Source: Bacteroides fragilis NCTC 9343 (GTDB lineage Bacteria; Bacteroidota; Bacteroidia; Bacteroidales; Bacteroidaceae). From it: 64,000 nt of DNA. The position numbers and the translations under genes were made by a program. Position 1 is the first letter of the stretch, and each line of letters opens with the position of its first letter. Shown here piece after piece: positions 9,495 through 17,289 of the stretch. The stretch lies in NCBI RefSeq assembly GCF_000025985.1, contig NC_003228.3, positions 2,170,001 through 2,234,000 of the forward strand. The letters are read 5' to 3'. A model generated the notes under the pieces. The model was not told where the DNA came from and searched no databases. It saw only the letters and a list, made by a program, of their open reading frames with translations.

Positions 9495-11495
9495 ATGGAT
9501 ATAGCGGAAATAGCAACAATGGCGTTTATCGCTTCGGGGATGACATACAATGCCGTGAAGTATTGGCGGGTGAACCGAAAAGTGCATCTTGCCCGTGAAT
9601 GGCCGGTGCATCTGATTCTGAAGCGAACGGATGATTTGTCGGAAGAGTGCCGGAGAGCGGTCTTGTTGGTTTTTGACCGACGAGGATATCTGGTGCGCAA
9701 GTACCCTGAGGCGGATGTACTGAAACGGAGAAAAAGGTGGCGGTTGCGTTGTACCGTACAAGAAGGAATGTTGAACTTCTGTGTGCTGTTTACACCCCAT
9801 GCGCTCTGCCTGAGCGGGATACATCATCGTGATGATGTGTCCCGCCTGTTTGCCGGTCATGCCGGCATCTGTATTGCTGAAACGGGACTGCAGGAGATTA
9901 TTCATGGCACATCGTTGGAGTTGATAGTGGTCGGTACGGAAACAGACGAGGAAATTGAAAAAGTCGATTCTGCCACACTGAATGCATTGCTTCCGACTGA
10001 AGTGATTACGGACGCAATGGCAAAGGAGCTTCCGGTGGAGTTGAAGGGGTGTAGCGAACAATGGAATACGGGAAGCGTGCATTATGCAGAAGGTGAACCG
10101 GACAACTGGCTTGCCGTGCGCCGTGAGGGGGACCGGTTGTTGGTGCAGTTTCGTACCAACTTTTCTGCCGTGGAACGGGAGGCAACCATTGAAATAGGGA
10201 ACGGTGAGGGAGTACATTTGCTCAAGGTGCGTCAGCAAGTGATGGGCATTCATCCCACGTTGACGGTCAGTCGCCGGCTCTACGTCAGTACCGGGCGAAA
10301 GAACGAGGCGGTGACGCTAACCGTTATCCCCGACAACGAACAGGCATGCTGGTGTGTGAGGAGCGCCAACGCTAACGACGGCGGATGTTGGTATTCGGTC
10401 TATCCGCCCGTAGGCCTGCAACAAAAAGGAAGCCAGAACTTGAAAGTGCACCTTGAAGCGAAACCTGCCAGTGTGCGTTCGCGCTCGCTGGTACTGACAC
10501 TCGAGACGGGGACATATCCTTTCAGCCAGACAACTGATCTGCTATTGATGCAGGGTGTCTGCTTTGACTATTATATAGAATATCCGCCGGAGGATCCTTG
10601 CGCACGCCATAGCAGGGTGATAGAGACACCACCGGACTATCGGGAGGAGGAGGGAGTGAGGACGTACATCGTGTGTGTGGACAGTAATCAGTCATGGCGC
10701 ATCGTGAGTGACAAGGCGGCGGACTGGGTGGAGGTGAGTGAACCCGAACTGTTGCAAGGACATTATGACGGACGGTTCACGGTGAAGGTGCATTCTAATG
10801 CCGGATACCGGGTGCGTGGTGGATTTCCGGCAGCGCGTCATACGGTACTCTCGTTGGTGAATGATACGGGCGTGGTACGCGATATCCTTATTTATCAAGG
10901 TGGTTACGTACGTATCCGGGGTAAATATTGGCTGGACCGTAATCTGGCGGCAGGCGGGAAATTAGCACAGGTAGCCATCCCGTTGGGGTTGGAAGTGGAT
11001 ACCACGCTTAATCGGGGTACGTATTTTCAGTTTGGCTGTCCTACTGATCGATGGGAGGAGAACTTTATGCCCTGTCGCGGCAGTTGGTACGATGGCACGG
11101 CAGAGAGTCCTGCACGGATTAATGAGTTGGACCCTTCGCCGGAGGGGTGGCGGCTACCATCGCGTATCGAAATGGAGGCGCTGATGAACAGTCCCGCTGC
11201 TCCGATGGAGCTTCAACGGGAGGAGGACCGGACGAATATCTGCCTTCTGAGTGACGACGGAGTACCGGTGTATCTGCCGCTGTGCGGACACCGGAGTCAC
11301 ATCAACGGCTGCCGGATTGTGATTCCGCATGGGCATCGCTACTGGACGGGGAGCAGCCAAAGCCCGGTATATGGTTATTCGCTCTGCGTGGAACCCAGCC
11401 GGCAGATGTATCTGATGCACGATATGAAAAAATATGGGTTTCCGGTGAGAAGCATTTTCAACGATGAACGACAAATGGTTAACGATAAACTTTGA
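9495..11495 (+). CDS. Large BACON-like / FISUMP-like adhesin-associated protein
   Basis: This 666-residue protein contains several beta-sandwich repeats of the BACON kind. Examples are NWLAVRREGDRLLVQFRTN then EREATIEIGNG (about residues 205-245), and SWRIVSDKAADWVEV then FTVKVHSNAGY (about 395-430). From about residue 475 there is a FISUMP-like domain (GKYWLDRNLAAGG, PSPEGWRLPSRIEMEALM). Bacteroidetes use such domains for surface or carbohydrate binding. No signal peptide or lipobox is visible: the start MDIAEIATMAFIASG is only weakly hydrophobic, and the in-frame upstream codons back to a stop at 9435 add none. It is probably co-transcribed with the two genes that follow, since its TGA overlaps or abuts the next start. 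A ligand cannot be named. Confidence 0.65.
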   Translation: MDIAEIATMAFIASGMTYNAVKYWRVNRKVHLAREWPVHLILKRTDDLSEECRRAVLLVFDRRGYLVRKYPEADVLKRRKRWRLRCTVQEGMLNFCVLFTPHALCLSGIHHRDDVSRLFAGHAGICIAETGLQEIIHGTSLELIVVGTETDEEIEKVDSATLNALLPTEVITDAMAKELPVELKGCSEQWNTGSVHYAEGEPDNWLAVRREGDRLLVQFRTNFSAVEREATIEIGNGEGVHLLKVRQQVMGIHPTLTVSRRLYVSTGRKNEAVTLTVIPDNEQACWCVRSANANDGGCWYSVYPPVGLQQKGSQNLKVHLEAKPASVRSRSLVLTLETGTYPFSQTTDLLLMQGVCFDYYIEYPPEDPCARHSRVIETPPDYREEEGVRTYIVCVDSNQSWRIVSDKAADWVEVSEPELLQGHYDGRFTVKVHSNAGYRVRGGFPAARHTVLSLVNDTGVVRDILIYQGGYVRIRGKYWLDRNLAAGGKLAQVAIPLGLEVDTTLNRGTYFQFGCPTDRWEENFMPCRGSWYDGTAESPARINELDPSPEGWRLPSRIEMEALMNSPAAPMELQREEDRTNICLLSDDGVPVYLPLCGHRSHINGCRIVIPHGHRYWTGSSQSPVYGYSLCVEPSRQMYLMHDMKKYGFPVRSIFNDERQMVNDKL

Positions 11496-11500
11496 AAGAT

Positions 11501-11869
11501 ATGGTAGAGATAAGAAAGATCGAGGAGGTGTGGGGAGGTGTCGACATTCCGGAGATAACCGGAGTATACGATCCGCTGAGCGGGCTGAGAGACGGGACTA
11601 TTACATCGCAGGCACCGATTGTTGTTTCGGGTTACAATCTGAACCGTTATGCGTTGGAGAATATCAGATTGTGCCTGGTGACACATGCCAAACCGGAACA
11701 GGTGATCGATATCAGGCTTGTGTATAGGTACTCTGAGGGGAAGGTGGTTGTGGCTTTACCGGAGTTGAAGCCGGGTGAGTATCGTCCTGCGGTGATACTG
11801 AAAGGAGATGAAAAAAAGGTGTATGTACTGCCTATGCGGTGGGTGGTACGAGGAAGGTGGAGAAGATAA
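11501..11869 (+). CDS. Small Ig-like-fold protein, unknown function
   Basis: This 122-residue product is read from the ATG at 11501. A TTG at 11492 overlapping the previous stop would add three residues. The segment ITGVYDPLSGLRDGTITSQAPIVVSGYNL resembles the Ig-like 'GvfDpatG..dGtlTpg' pattern seen in C-terminal domains of some Bacteroides HU-like proteins (DUF4469 kind); that resemblance is by eye and weak. No signal peptide is visible. It lies between the BACON/FISUMP gene and the thioredoxin-fold gene in an apparent operon. Confidence 0.55.
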   Translation: MVEIRKIEEVWGGVDIPEITGVYDPLSGLRDGTITSQAPIVVSGYNLNRYALENIRLCLVTHAKPEQVIDIRLVYRYSEGKVVVALPELKPGEYRPAVILKGDEKKVYVLPMRWVVRGRWRR

Positions 11870-11910
11870 GGAACGAGTAATTCTGCGGTGCAGAAATAAA
11901 CATAAGCAAA

Positions 11911-12894
11911 ATGAATGCGAAGAAGAATTTAATGGCATTTATATTGACGGTATCCTCAATAGCGTTGATGGTGATTTGTCTGGGCCTGGGGATGGTGAAA
12001 GCCTGTGCGGGAGGAGACGGGAGCGAATGGAAAGAGAAGGTGGCGGCAGACACGCTGCATGTGGTGCATTATACACGGCCGGATTTACCACAGATAATGA
12101 CCGATCCTGCGGAACGTGCGGTCTACTACGTGAAACATTATTGGGATGGTTATCTGACAGGTGATACGGCATGGGTGAATAGTGGAGACACGGAGCAGTT
12201 GTATGTTGACTTTATCGATGCGCTGAAGTATGTCGAACCTGAGACCGGGCGAAAGGCATTGCATACCATGATGGTACGGATGGAGGCAGACAGTACGGCA
12301 TACCGGCGCTTTTGCCTGCTGGGAGAAAAGTATCTCAACGAGCCGAATTCACCGATGCGCAACGAAGACTTTTACATCGCGGTACTGGAACAGATGCTGC
12401 AATCGGACAGATTGCAGGAATGGGAGAAGATCCGTCCGGCAGACCGATTGAAGCAGGCACATAAGAATCGCCCGGGAATGAAAGCGGCGGATTTTACATA
12501 TGTCACGGTACATGGTGACAATAGTCGGATGAGCAGGCTGAAAGCCCAATATACGATGTTGTTCTTTTACGATCCGGACTGTTCGAATTGCCGGAAGTTT
12601 GAGAAGTTATTTGCTGAAATACCTGCTTTCGTTGAGATGGTGGAAAACGGGACACTGCGGGTGCTGGCTATCTATCCTGACGAAAACAGGGAAGAGTGGG
12701 CGACAAAGGCAGTGTATATGCCGCAGGGATGGATCGTGGGCTGGAACAAAGCAGGTGATATCCGAACCCGGCAACTTTACGATATCCGCGCTACGCCGAC
12801 TATCTATCTGCTTGACGGGCGGAAACGGGTGATACTCAAAGATACTTCGATGGAACAGTTGATAGACTATCTGGCGACACAGGCCGGAAAGTGA
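11911..12894 (+). CDS. Thioredoxin-fold protein with DUF5106-type N-terminal region
   Basis: This 327-residue protein has an N-terminal membrane anchor or signal (LMAFILTVSSIALMVICLGLGMV). The helical middle (about residues 60-185) is of the DUF5106 kind found before thioredoxin domains in Bacteroides. The C-terminal thioredoxin-like domain has FFYDPDCSNCRKF, giving a CxxC active site (Cys-Ser-Asn-Cys, about residues 216-219), and the cis-proline loop ATPTIYLLDG. It is predicted to be a periplasmic thiol-disulfide oxidoreductase or reductant. Its position at the end of the fimbrial operon suggests disulfide handling for the exported adhesins, which is an inference. Confidence 0.78.
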   Translation: MNAKKNLMAFILTVSSIALMVICLGLGMVKACAGGDGSEWKEKVAADTLHVVHYTRPDLPQIMTDPAERAVYYVKHYWDGYLTGDTAWVNSGDTEQLYVDFIDALKYVEPETGRKALHTMMVRMEADSTAYRRFCLLGEKYLNEPNSPMRNEDFYIAVLEQMLQSDRLQEWEKIRPADRLKQAHKNRPGMKAADFTYVTVHGDNSRMSRLKAQYTMLFFYDPDCSNCRKFEKLFAEIPAFVEMVENGTLRVLAIYPDENREEWATKAVYMPQGWIVGWNKAGDIRTRQLYDIRATPTIYLLDGRKRVILKDTSMEQLIDYLATQAGK

Positions 12895-12920
12895 TATTAG
12901 ATAACACAAGTTTGCAGATT

Positions 12921-13010
12921 GCCCCGGTACTCTCTTCCGATAAAAGTATGTACAACAGTGGTTGTCGTTTATTCTTGTCAGGAATCACCGGAAGAGAGAC
13001 CGGGGCTTTT
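12921..13010. terminator. Bidirectional terminator-like long stem between convergent genes
   Basis: Arms at 12921-12940 (GCCCCGGTACTCTCTTCC) and 12989-13006 (GGAAGAGAGACCGGGGC) pair with a single bulged A. A small inner hairpin (ACAAC-AGTG-GTTGT, 12952-12965) sits in the loop, and TTTT follows on the + strand. It lies between the + strand thioredoxin-fold gene and the convergent tex gene. Confidence 0.6.
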
Positions 13011-13027
13011 GATTATTTTAAACCGGT

Positions 13028-15151
13028 TTACTCCTCCTTCATCGTCAACTGTATCCGTTTCCGTTCGAGGTCTATGCTCAGTACTTTCACCGTGACGTGT
13101 TGGTGAATGGAGACCACTTCGGTGGGATCGGTGATGAATCGGTTGGCAAGCTGGGAGAGATGGACAAGCCCGTTCTCCTTGATGCCTATATCGACAAAAG
13201 CTCCGAAGTTGGTGATGTTGCTGACAATACCGGGTAGAGTCATCCCTTCGCGGAGGTCGTTGATGGTGCGCACGTTACGGTCGAACTCAAATACCTGAAT
13301 GGTATCGCGCGGGTCGCGTCCCGGTTTGTCGAGCTCTTGCAGAATATCCTTCAAGGTAGGGAGTCCTACGGTGGGGGTGATATACTTTTCCATTTCGATA
13401 CGGGTACGCAACGATTTGTCGGCAATCAGTTGAGGAACAGTACATGACAGATCTTTGGCCATCTGTTGCACGATCCCATAACTTTCGGGATGCACAGCGG
13501 TGTTGTCCAACGGATTCTCTCCTCCGGCGATACGGAGGAATCCGGCGCATTGTTCAAAAGCTTTAGCTCCCATGCGGGGCACTTTCATCAACTCTTTACG
13601 TGAGGCAAAGGCACCGTTGGCAGCGCGGTAGGCTACAATGTTCTGTGCCAGTTGCGGACCCAGACCGGAAATGTAGGTGAGCAGATGACTGCTGGCTGTG
13701 TTGAGATTGACACCTACCTGGTTGACACAGTTCTCCACTGTCTGGTCGAGTGATTTTTTCAATTTGGTCTGGTCTACATCATGCTGGTATTGGCCGACAC
13801 CGATGGACTTAGGATCGATCTTGACCAGTTCCGCCAGCGGATCCATCAGCCGGCGAGCGATGGAGACGGCCCCACGGACGGTGACATCATAATCGGGAAA
13901 CTCGTCACGGGCCGTTTTGGAGGCCGAGTAGATGGAAGCACCCTGTTCACTGACAACAAACACCTGCACGGGACGGTCGAACTGTTGGTGCGTGACGAAA
14001 TTTTCCGTTTCGCGGCTGGCAGTTCCGTTACCGATGGCGATGGCCTCTATCTTGTAAGCTTCAATCATTTTGCGGAGTTTCGAAGCCGCTTCGGTTTTCT
14101 TGTCTACCGGCGGGTGAGGATAGATGTTTTCATTGTGTACGAGATTGCCTTGTGCATCGAGGCAGACCACCTTACAACCGGTGCGAAAGCCGGGATCGAT
14201 ACCCATTACCCGTTTTTGTCCCAAGGGTGGGGCAAGAAGCAGTTGGCGCAGGTTTTCGGCAAAGACCCGGATCGCTTCGTCATCGGCCTGTTCTTTACTG
14301 AGGGAGGCAAATTCGGTTTCGATGGAAGGTTTCAGCAGACGGCGGTAGGCATCCTGTACGGCTTCTGCCACCTGGCGGCCACATTCGTTATTGCTACGGA
14401 CAAACTGGCGGTCGAGCCGTTCGAGGCATTCGTCATCGTCGGGGGTAATGCTGACTTTCAGCAAACCTTCGGCCTCGGCACGGCGGATGGCCAGCAGGCG
14501 ATGGGAGGTGCAGCGTTTCAAGGGAGAAGAGAAGTCGAAATAGTCCCGGTATTTGGCGGCCTCTTCGTCTTTACCCTTCACTACTTTAGCGCTGATGACA
14601 GCCTGGCGGGCAAAGAGATTACGCACTGCATTACGGGCACGTTCGTCTTCGCTCATCTGCTCGGCGATAATGTCGCGGGCACCTTTCAGAGCATCCTCTG
14701 CGTCTTTGACATCGCCTTTGACGAACGCAGGAATACGGGAGCCCAGGTTGTTCTCGCGCTGCATCATCAGTAGCAGAGCCAGAGGTTCGAGTCCTTTCTG
14801 GCGGGCAGCTTCGGCGCGGGTCTTGCGTTTAGGCTTGTAGGGCAGGTAGATATCTTCAAGAGCGGTGGCATCCCAGGTGGCATCGATGCGTTGCCGCAAC
14901 TCAGGCGTCAGTTTGCCTTGCTCGCCGATGGTGCCGAGAATGGTCTCTTTGCGTTTGGCGAGTTCTGAGAGTTTATCGTACTGCGTTTTGATAGATTCTA
15001 TCTGCACTTCGTCGAGTCCGCCGGTGATTTCTTTACGGTAGCGGCTGATGAAAGGGATAGTGGCTCCCTCGGCTAACAGCCCGAGAGTATTACTGATCTG
15101 CTTTTCCGGCAGGTTGAGTGCTGCCGAAATCATTTTGTGAAAAATTTCCAT
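13028..15151 (-). CDS. tex: Tex RNA-binding transcription accessory protein
   Basis: This 707-residue protein is the usual length for Tex. In order, it has an N-terminal helical region (ISNTLGLLAEGATIPFISRYRKE), the YqgF/RNase H-like core (RVMGIDPGFRTGCKVVCLDAQG region, about 325-450), helix-hairpin-helix segments (YISGLGPQLAQNIVAYR, VPRMGAKAFEQCAGFLRI), and a C-terminal S1 domain (GIVSNITNFGAFVDIGIKE, ending LERKRIQLTMKEE). Tex is a cytoplasmic nucleic-acid-binding protein linked to transcription and RNA quality control. It stands alone and divergent from the sensor kinase, with its own -7 element at 15177. Several long antisense frames overlap it and are treated as shadows. Confidence 0.95.
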   Translation of the reverse strand: MEIFHKMISAALNLPEKQISNTLGLLAEGATIPFISRYRKEITGGLDEVQIESIKTQYDKLSELAKRKETILGTIGEQGKLTPELRQRIDATWDATALEDIYLPYKPKRKTRAEAARQKGLEPLALLLMMQRENNLGSRIPAFVKGDVKDAEDALKGARDIIAEQMSEDERARNAVRNLFARQAVISAKVVKGKDEEAAKYRDYFDFSSPLKRCTSHRLLAIRRAEAEGLLKVSITPDDDECLERLDRQFVRSNNECGRQVAEAVQDAYRRLLKPSIETEFASLSKEQADDEAIRVFAENLRQLLLAPPLGQKRVMGIDPGFRTGCKVVCLDAQGNLVHNENIYPHPPVDKKTEAASKLRKMIEAYKIEAIAIGNGTASRETENFVTHQQFDRPVQVFVVSEQGASIYSASKTARDEFPDYDVTVRGAVSIARRLMDPLAELVKIDPKSIGVGQYQHDVDQTKLKKSLDQTVENCVNQVGVNLNTASSHLLTYISGLGPQLAQNIVAYRAANGAFASRKELMKVPRMGAKAFEQCAGFLRIAGGENPLDNTAVHPESYGIVQQMAKDLSCTVPQLIADKSLRTRIEMEKYITPTVGLPTLKDILQELDKPGRDPRDTIQVFEFDRNVRTINDLREGMTLPGIVSNITNFGAFVDIGIKENGLVHLSQLANRFITDPTEVVSIHQHVTVKVLSIDLERKRIQLTMKEE

Positions 15152-15176
15152 AAACTATTTTTAGGACATTGAGCGA

Positions 15177-15184
15177 CAAATGTA
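15177..15184 (-). promoter_or_regulatory. -7 element of tex promoter
   Basis: On the minus strand this reads TACATTTG, fitting the Bacteroides TAnnTTTG element, 26 bp before the tex start. A TTG on the same strand at 15208-15210 is 23 bp upstream, slightly longer than the usual 19-21, so the -33 is uncertain. Confidence 0.5.
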
Positions 15185-15217
15185 CGCAATAAATCTGCTA
15201 TAACCATCAACTTTTAC

Positions 15218-15225
15218 TATCTTTG
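15218..15225 (+). promoter_or_regulatory. -7 element of sensor kinase promoter
   Basis: TATCTTTG matches the Bacteroides -7 consensus and lies 38 bp before the kinase start, divergent from the tex promoter. No clean -33 TTTG is seen at the expected distance. Confidence 0.55.
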
Positions 15226-15262
15226 CGGGCATAAAAAAACGGATACACACACTCTAAAACAG

Positions 15263-17182
15263 ATGAATATGCCGGTATCGTTCAAATATATTCTTTATTT
15301 ACTTCTGTTAGTTATTGGTTGCTGTCCTCCCATGGCAGGACATGCTGCTACCGGTGAGAAACCCATACTGATGATCTGTTCGTACAATCCGGGAGCGTAT
15401 CCGACTTCTGCCAATGTATCCGACTTTATGGACGAATATCAGAGGTTGGGGGGCAAACGGGGAGTGGTCATTGAAAACATGAACTGTAAGAGTTTCTCAG
15501 ACTTTCCCCGCTGGAAGGGAGTGATGGAGAATATTCTGGATAAATATCGGGGAAGCCAGGAACCGGCGCTGATCATTCTGTTCGGACAGGAGGCGTGGGC
15601 GTCTTATCTGTCGCTGAATGACTCGGTGACAGGAGAAGTGCCGGTAATGTGCGCACTGACCAGCAGGAACGTGGTGCTTTTGCCGGACGACGGGAAAGAT
15701 CTGGCACACTGGATGCCGGAATCCTCCGATTTTTATGAAGACAGTCTGAAGCACCAGGTATGCGGCGGTTTTCTGTACGAATACGACATCGCGTCGAACA
15801 TCCGCATGATCCGGGCAATCTATCCCGATACGAAGAATATTGCTTTTATATCCGACAATACTTACGGTGGCGTCACTTTGCAAGCTCATGTGCGAAAGGA
15901 AATGAAACAGTTTCCGGATATGAACCTGATTTTGCTGGACGGGCGCGAACATACCATTTATACTATTGTGGATGAACTTCGGAAATTGCCGAAGCATACG
16001 GCCGTTCTGTTAGGCACTTGGAGAGTGGACAAGAACGAAGGCTATTTTATGCGCAATGCTACGTATTCGATGATGGAGGCGATTCCGGATGTACCGACGT
16101 TTACGGCTACTTCCATCGGTCTGGGTTATTGGGCCGTAGGCGGAGTGGTTCCTGTTTTCCGGACGTTCGGTAAGGGATTGGCGGAGGAGGCGGTCAAGTT
16201 GTTGGATAATCCTGAAGATCCGAATATGCGGGTAGAAGTAGTGGGTACGGAAGCGTTGCTGGACAGTAAGAAAGTGAAGGAACAGAAGATAGACGTGGCT
16301 GCTTTGCCGATGAAGGTAAAGTTGGTCAATGAATCACCCTCTTTCTATAAACAGTACCGGTATCAGATTTGGGTGGGCGTAGGTGTCCTCTGCATTCTGG
16401 TGATAGGATTGCTGGTTTCTATCTATTTCTATCTGCGGACAAAGCGGTTGAAAGACGATCTGGAGCGTTCGCAAGTTGCTTTGTATGAAGCGAAGGACCG
16501 GGCGGAGGAGTCGAACCGGCTGAAGAGTGCTTTTCTTGCCAATATGAGTCATGAGATACGAACACCCCTGAATGCGATTGTAGGATTCTCGGATGTGCTG
16601 GCTTCGGGTGGGAGCTCGGAAGAGGATCAGCGGAATTATTTCAGAATTATCCAGTCGAACTCCGACCTGCTGTTACGACTGATTAATGATATACTCGATC
16701 TGTCGAGGCTGGAGGCGAACAAGGTGATACTGACACCGGAAGACTGCGATGTGGTTCAACTGTGCAGGCAGGCATTATCGTCGGTGGAGATGTCCCGCAG
16801 GGAATCGGGTAACCGGTTTGTTTTTGAGACAAAGACCGACTCCTTTGTTCTTCAGACAGATATTCAACGCTTACAGCAAGTGCTTATCAATCTGCTGACC
16901 AATGCGGCGAAGTTCACCAAGAATGGTACGATCACATTGCAGTTTGAGGTTGAGAAGGAGAAGAATCGGGTGTTGTTTGCGGTGGCGGATACCGGATGCG
17001 GCATTCCGAAGGAGAAACAGAAACAGGTGTTCGAACGGTTCGAGAAGCTGAACGAGTATGCGCAGGGAACCGGATTGGGACTCTCAATCTGTAAACTCAC
17101 GGTAGATAAATGGGGTGGCGATATCTGGATCGACCCGGATTATGAAGGTGGGGCGAGATTTGTGGTTTCGCACCCGTTATAA
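15263..17182 (+). CDS. Orphan sensor histidine kinase with periplasmic substrate-binding-like domain
   Basis: This 639-residue protein has an N-terminal signal/anchor (YILYLLLLVIGCCPPMAGHA). A periplasmic domain of about 330 residues resembles ABC-type solute-binding folds (PILMICSYNPGAYPT, IAFISDNTYGG, TFTATSIGLGYWAVGGVVPV). A transmembrane helix lies at about 367-392. A short coiled coil leads to the HisKA box with phospho-acceptor His430 (NMSHEIRTPLNAIVGFSD), and the HATPase domain has LINLLTNAAKFTK, ADTGCGIP and GTGLGLSI. There is no receiver domain and no adjacent response regulator, so its partner is elsewhere. The signal sensed is unknown; the fold suggests a small molecule. Confidence 0.88.
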   Translation: MNMPVSFKYILYLLLLVIGCCPPMAGHAATGEKPILMICSYNPGAYPTSANVSDFMDEYQRLGGKRGVVIENMNCKSFSDFPRWKGVMENILDKYRGSQEPALIILFGQEAWASYLSLNDSVTGEVPVMCALTSRNVVLLPDDGKDLAHWMPESSDFYEDSLKHQVCGGFLYEYDIASNIRMIRAIYPDTKNIAFISDNTYGGVTLQAHVRKEMKQFPDMNLILLDGREHTIYTIVDELRKLPKHTAVLLGTWRVDKNEGYFMRNATYSMMEAIPDVPTFTATSIGLGYWAVGGVVPVFRTFGKGLAEEAVKLLDNPEDPNMRVEVVGTEALLDSKKVKEQKIDVAALPMKVKLVNESPSFYKQYRYQIWVGVGVLCILVIGLLVSIYFYLRTKRLKDDLERSQVALYEAKDRAEESNRLKSAFLANMSHEIRTPLNAIVGFSDVLASGGSSEEDQRNYFRIIQSNSDLLLRLINDILDLSRLEANKVILTPEDCDVVQLCRQALSSVEMSRRESGNRFVFETKTDSFVLQTDIQRLQQVLINLLTNAAKFTKNGTITLQFEVEKEKNRVLFAVADTGCGIPKEKQKQVFERFEKLNEYAQGTGLGLSICKLTVDKWGGDIWIDPDYEGGARFVVSHPL

Positions 17183-17189
17183 GAAAAAG

Positions 17190-17278
17190 AGACTACCACA
17201 GGGTCACACAGAGTCTTACAGAGTTCATTCCCTATTTAAATTCTCCCGGTGGGACTCAGTGTTATTTGGTGGTGAATC
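17190..17278. repeat. Intergenic imperfect palindrome, copy 2
   Basis: ACCACAGGGTCACACAGAGTC near the left and GGGACTCAGTG then GGTGGTGAATC near the right form an inverted pair (CACAGAGTC against GACTCAGTG, one mismatch). It is the same family as the elements at 9362, 32251 and 35364 and lies between the kinase and nucleotidase genes. Confidence 0.55.
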
Positions 17279-17289
17279 AAATTTAAAAC

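Noticed and set aside
9420..10253. A 277-codon minus-strand frame over the BACON/FISUMP gene
   Set aside because: The sense frame carries recognisable repeated beta domains through this part; the antisense product does not.
12891..13106. A 71-codon + strand frame after the thioredoxin-fold gene
   Set aside because: It covers the terminator stem and the antisense end of tex, with no protein-like features.
13781..14773. A 330-codon open frame on the + strand inside tex
   Set aside because: It is fully antisense to a strongly supported Tex protein, has no promoter, and its translation has no domain character. Biased codon use in tex explains it.
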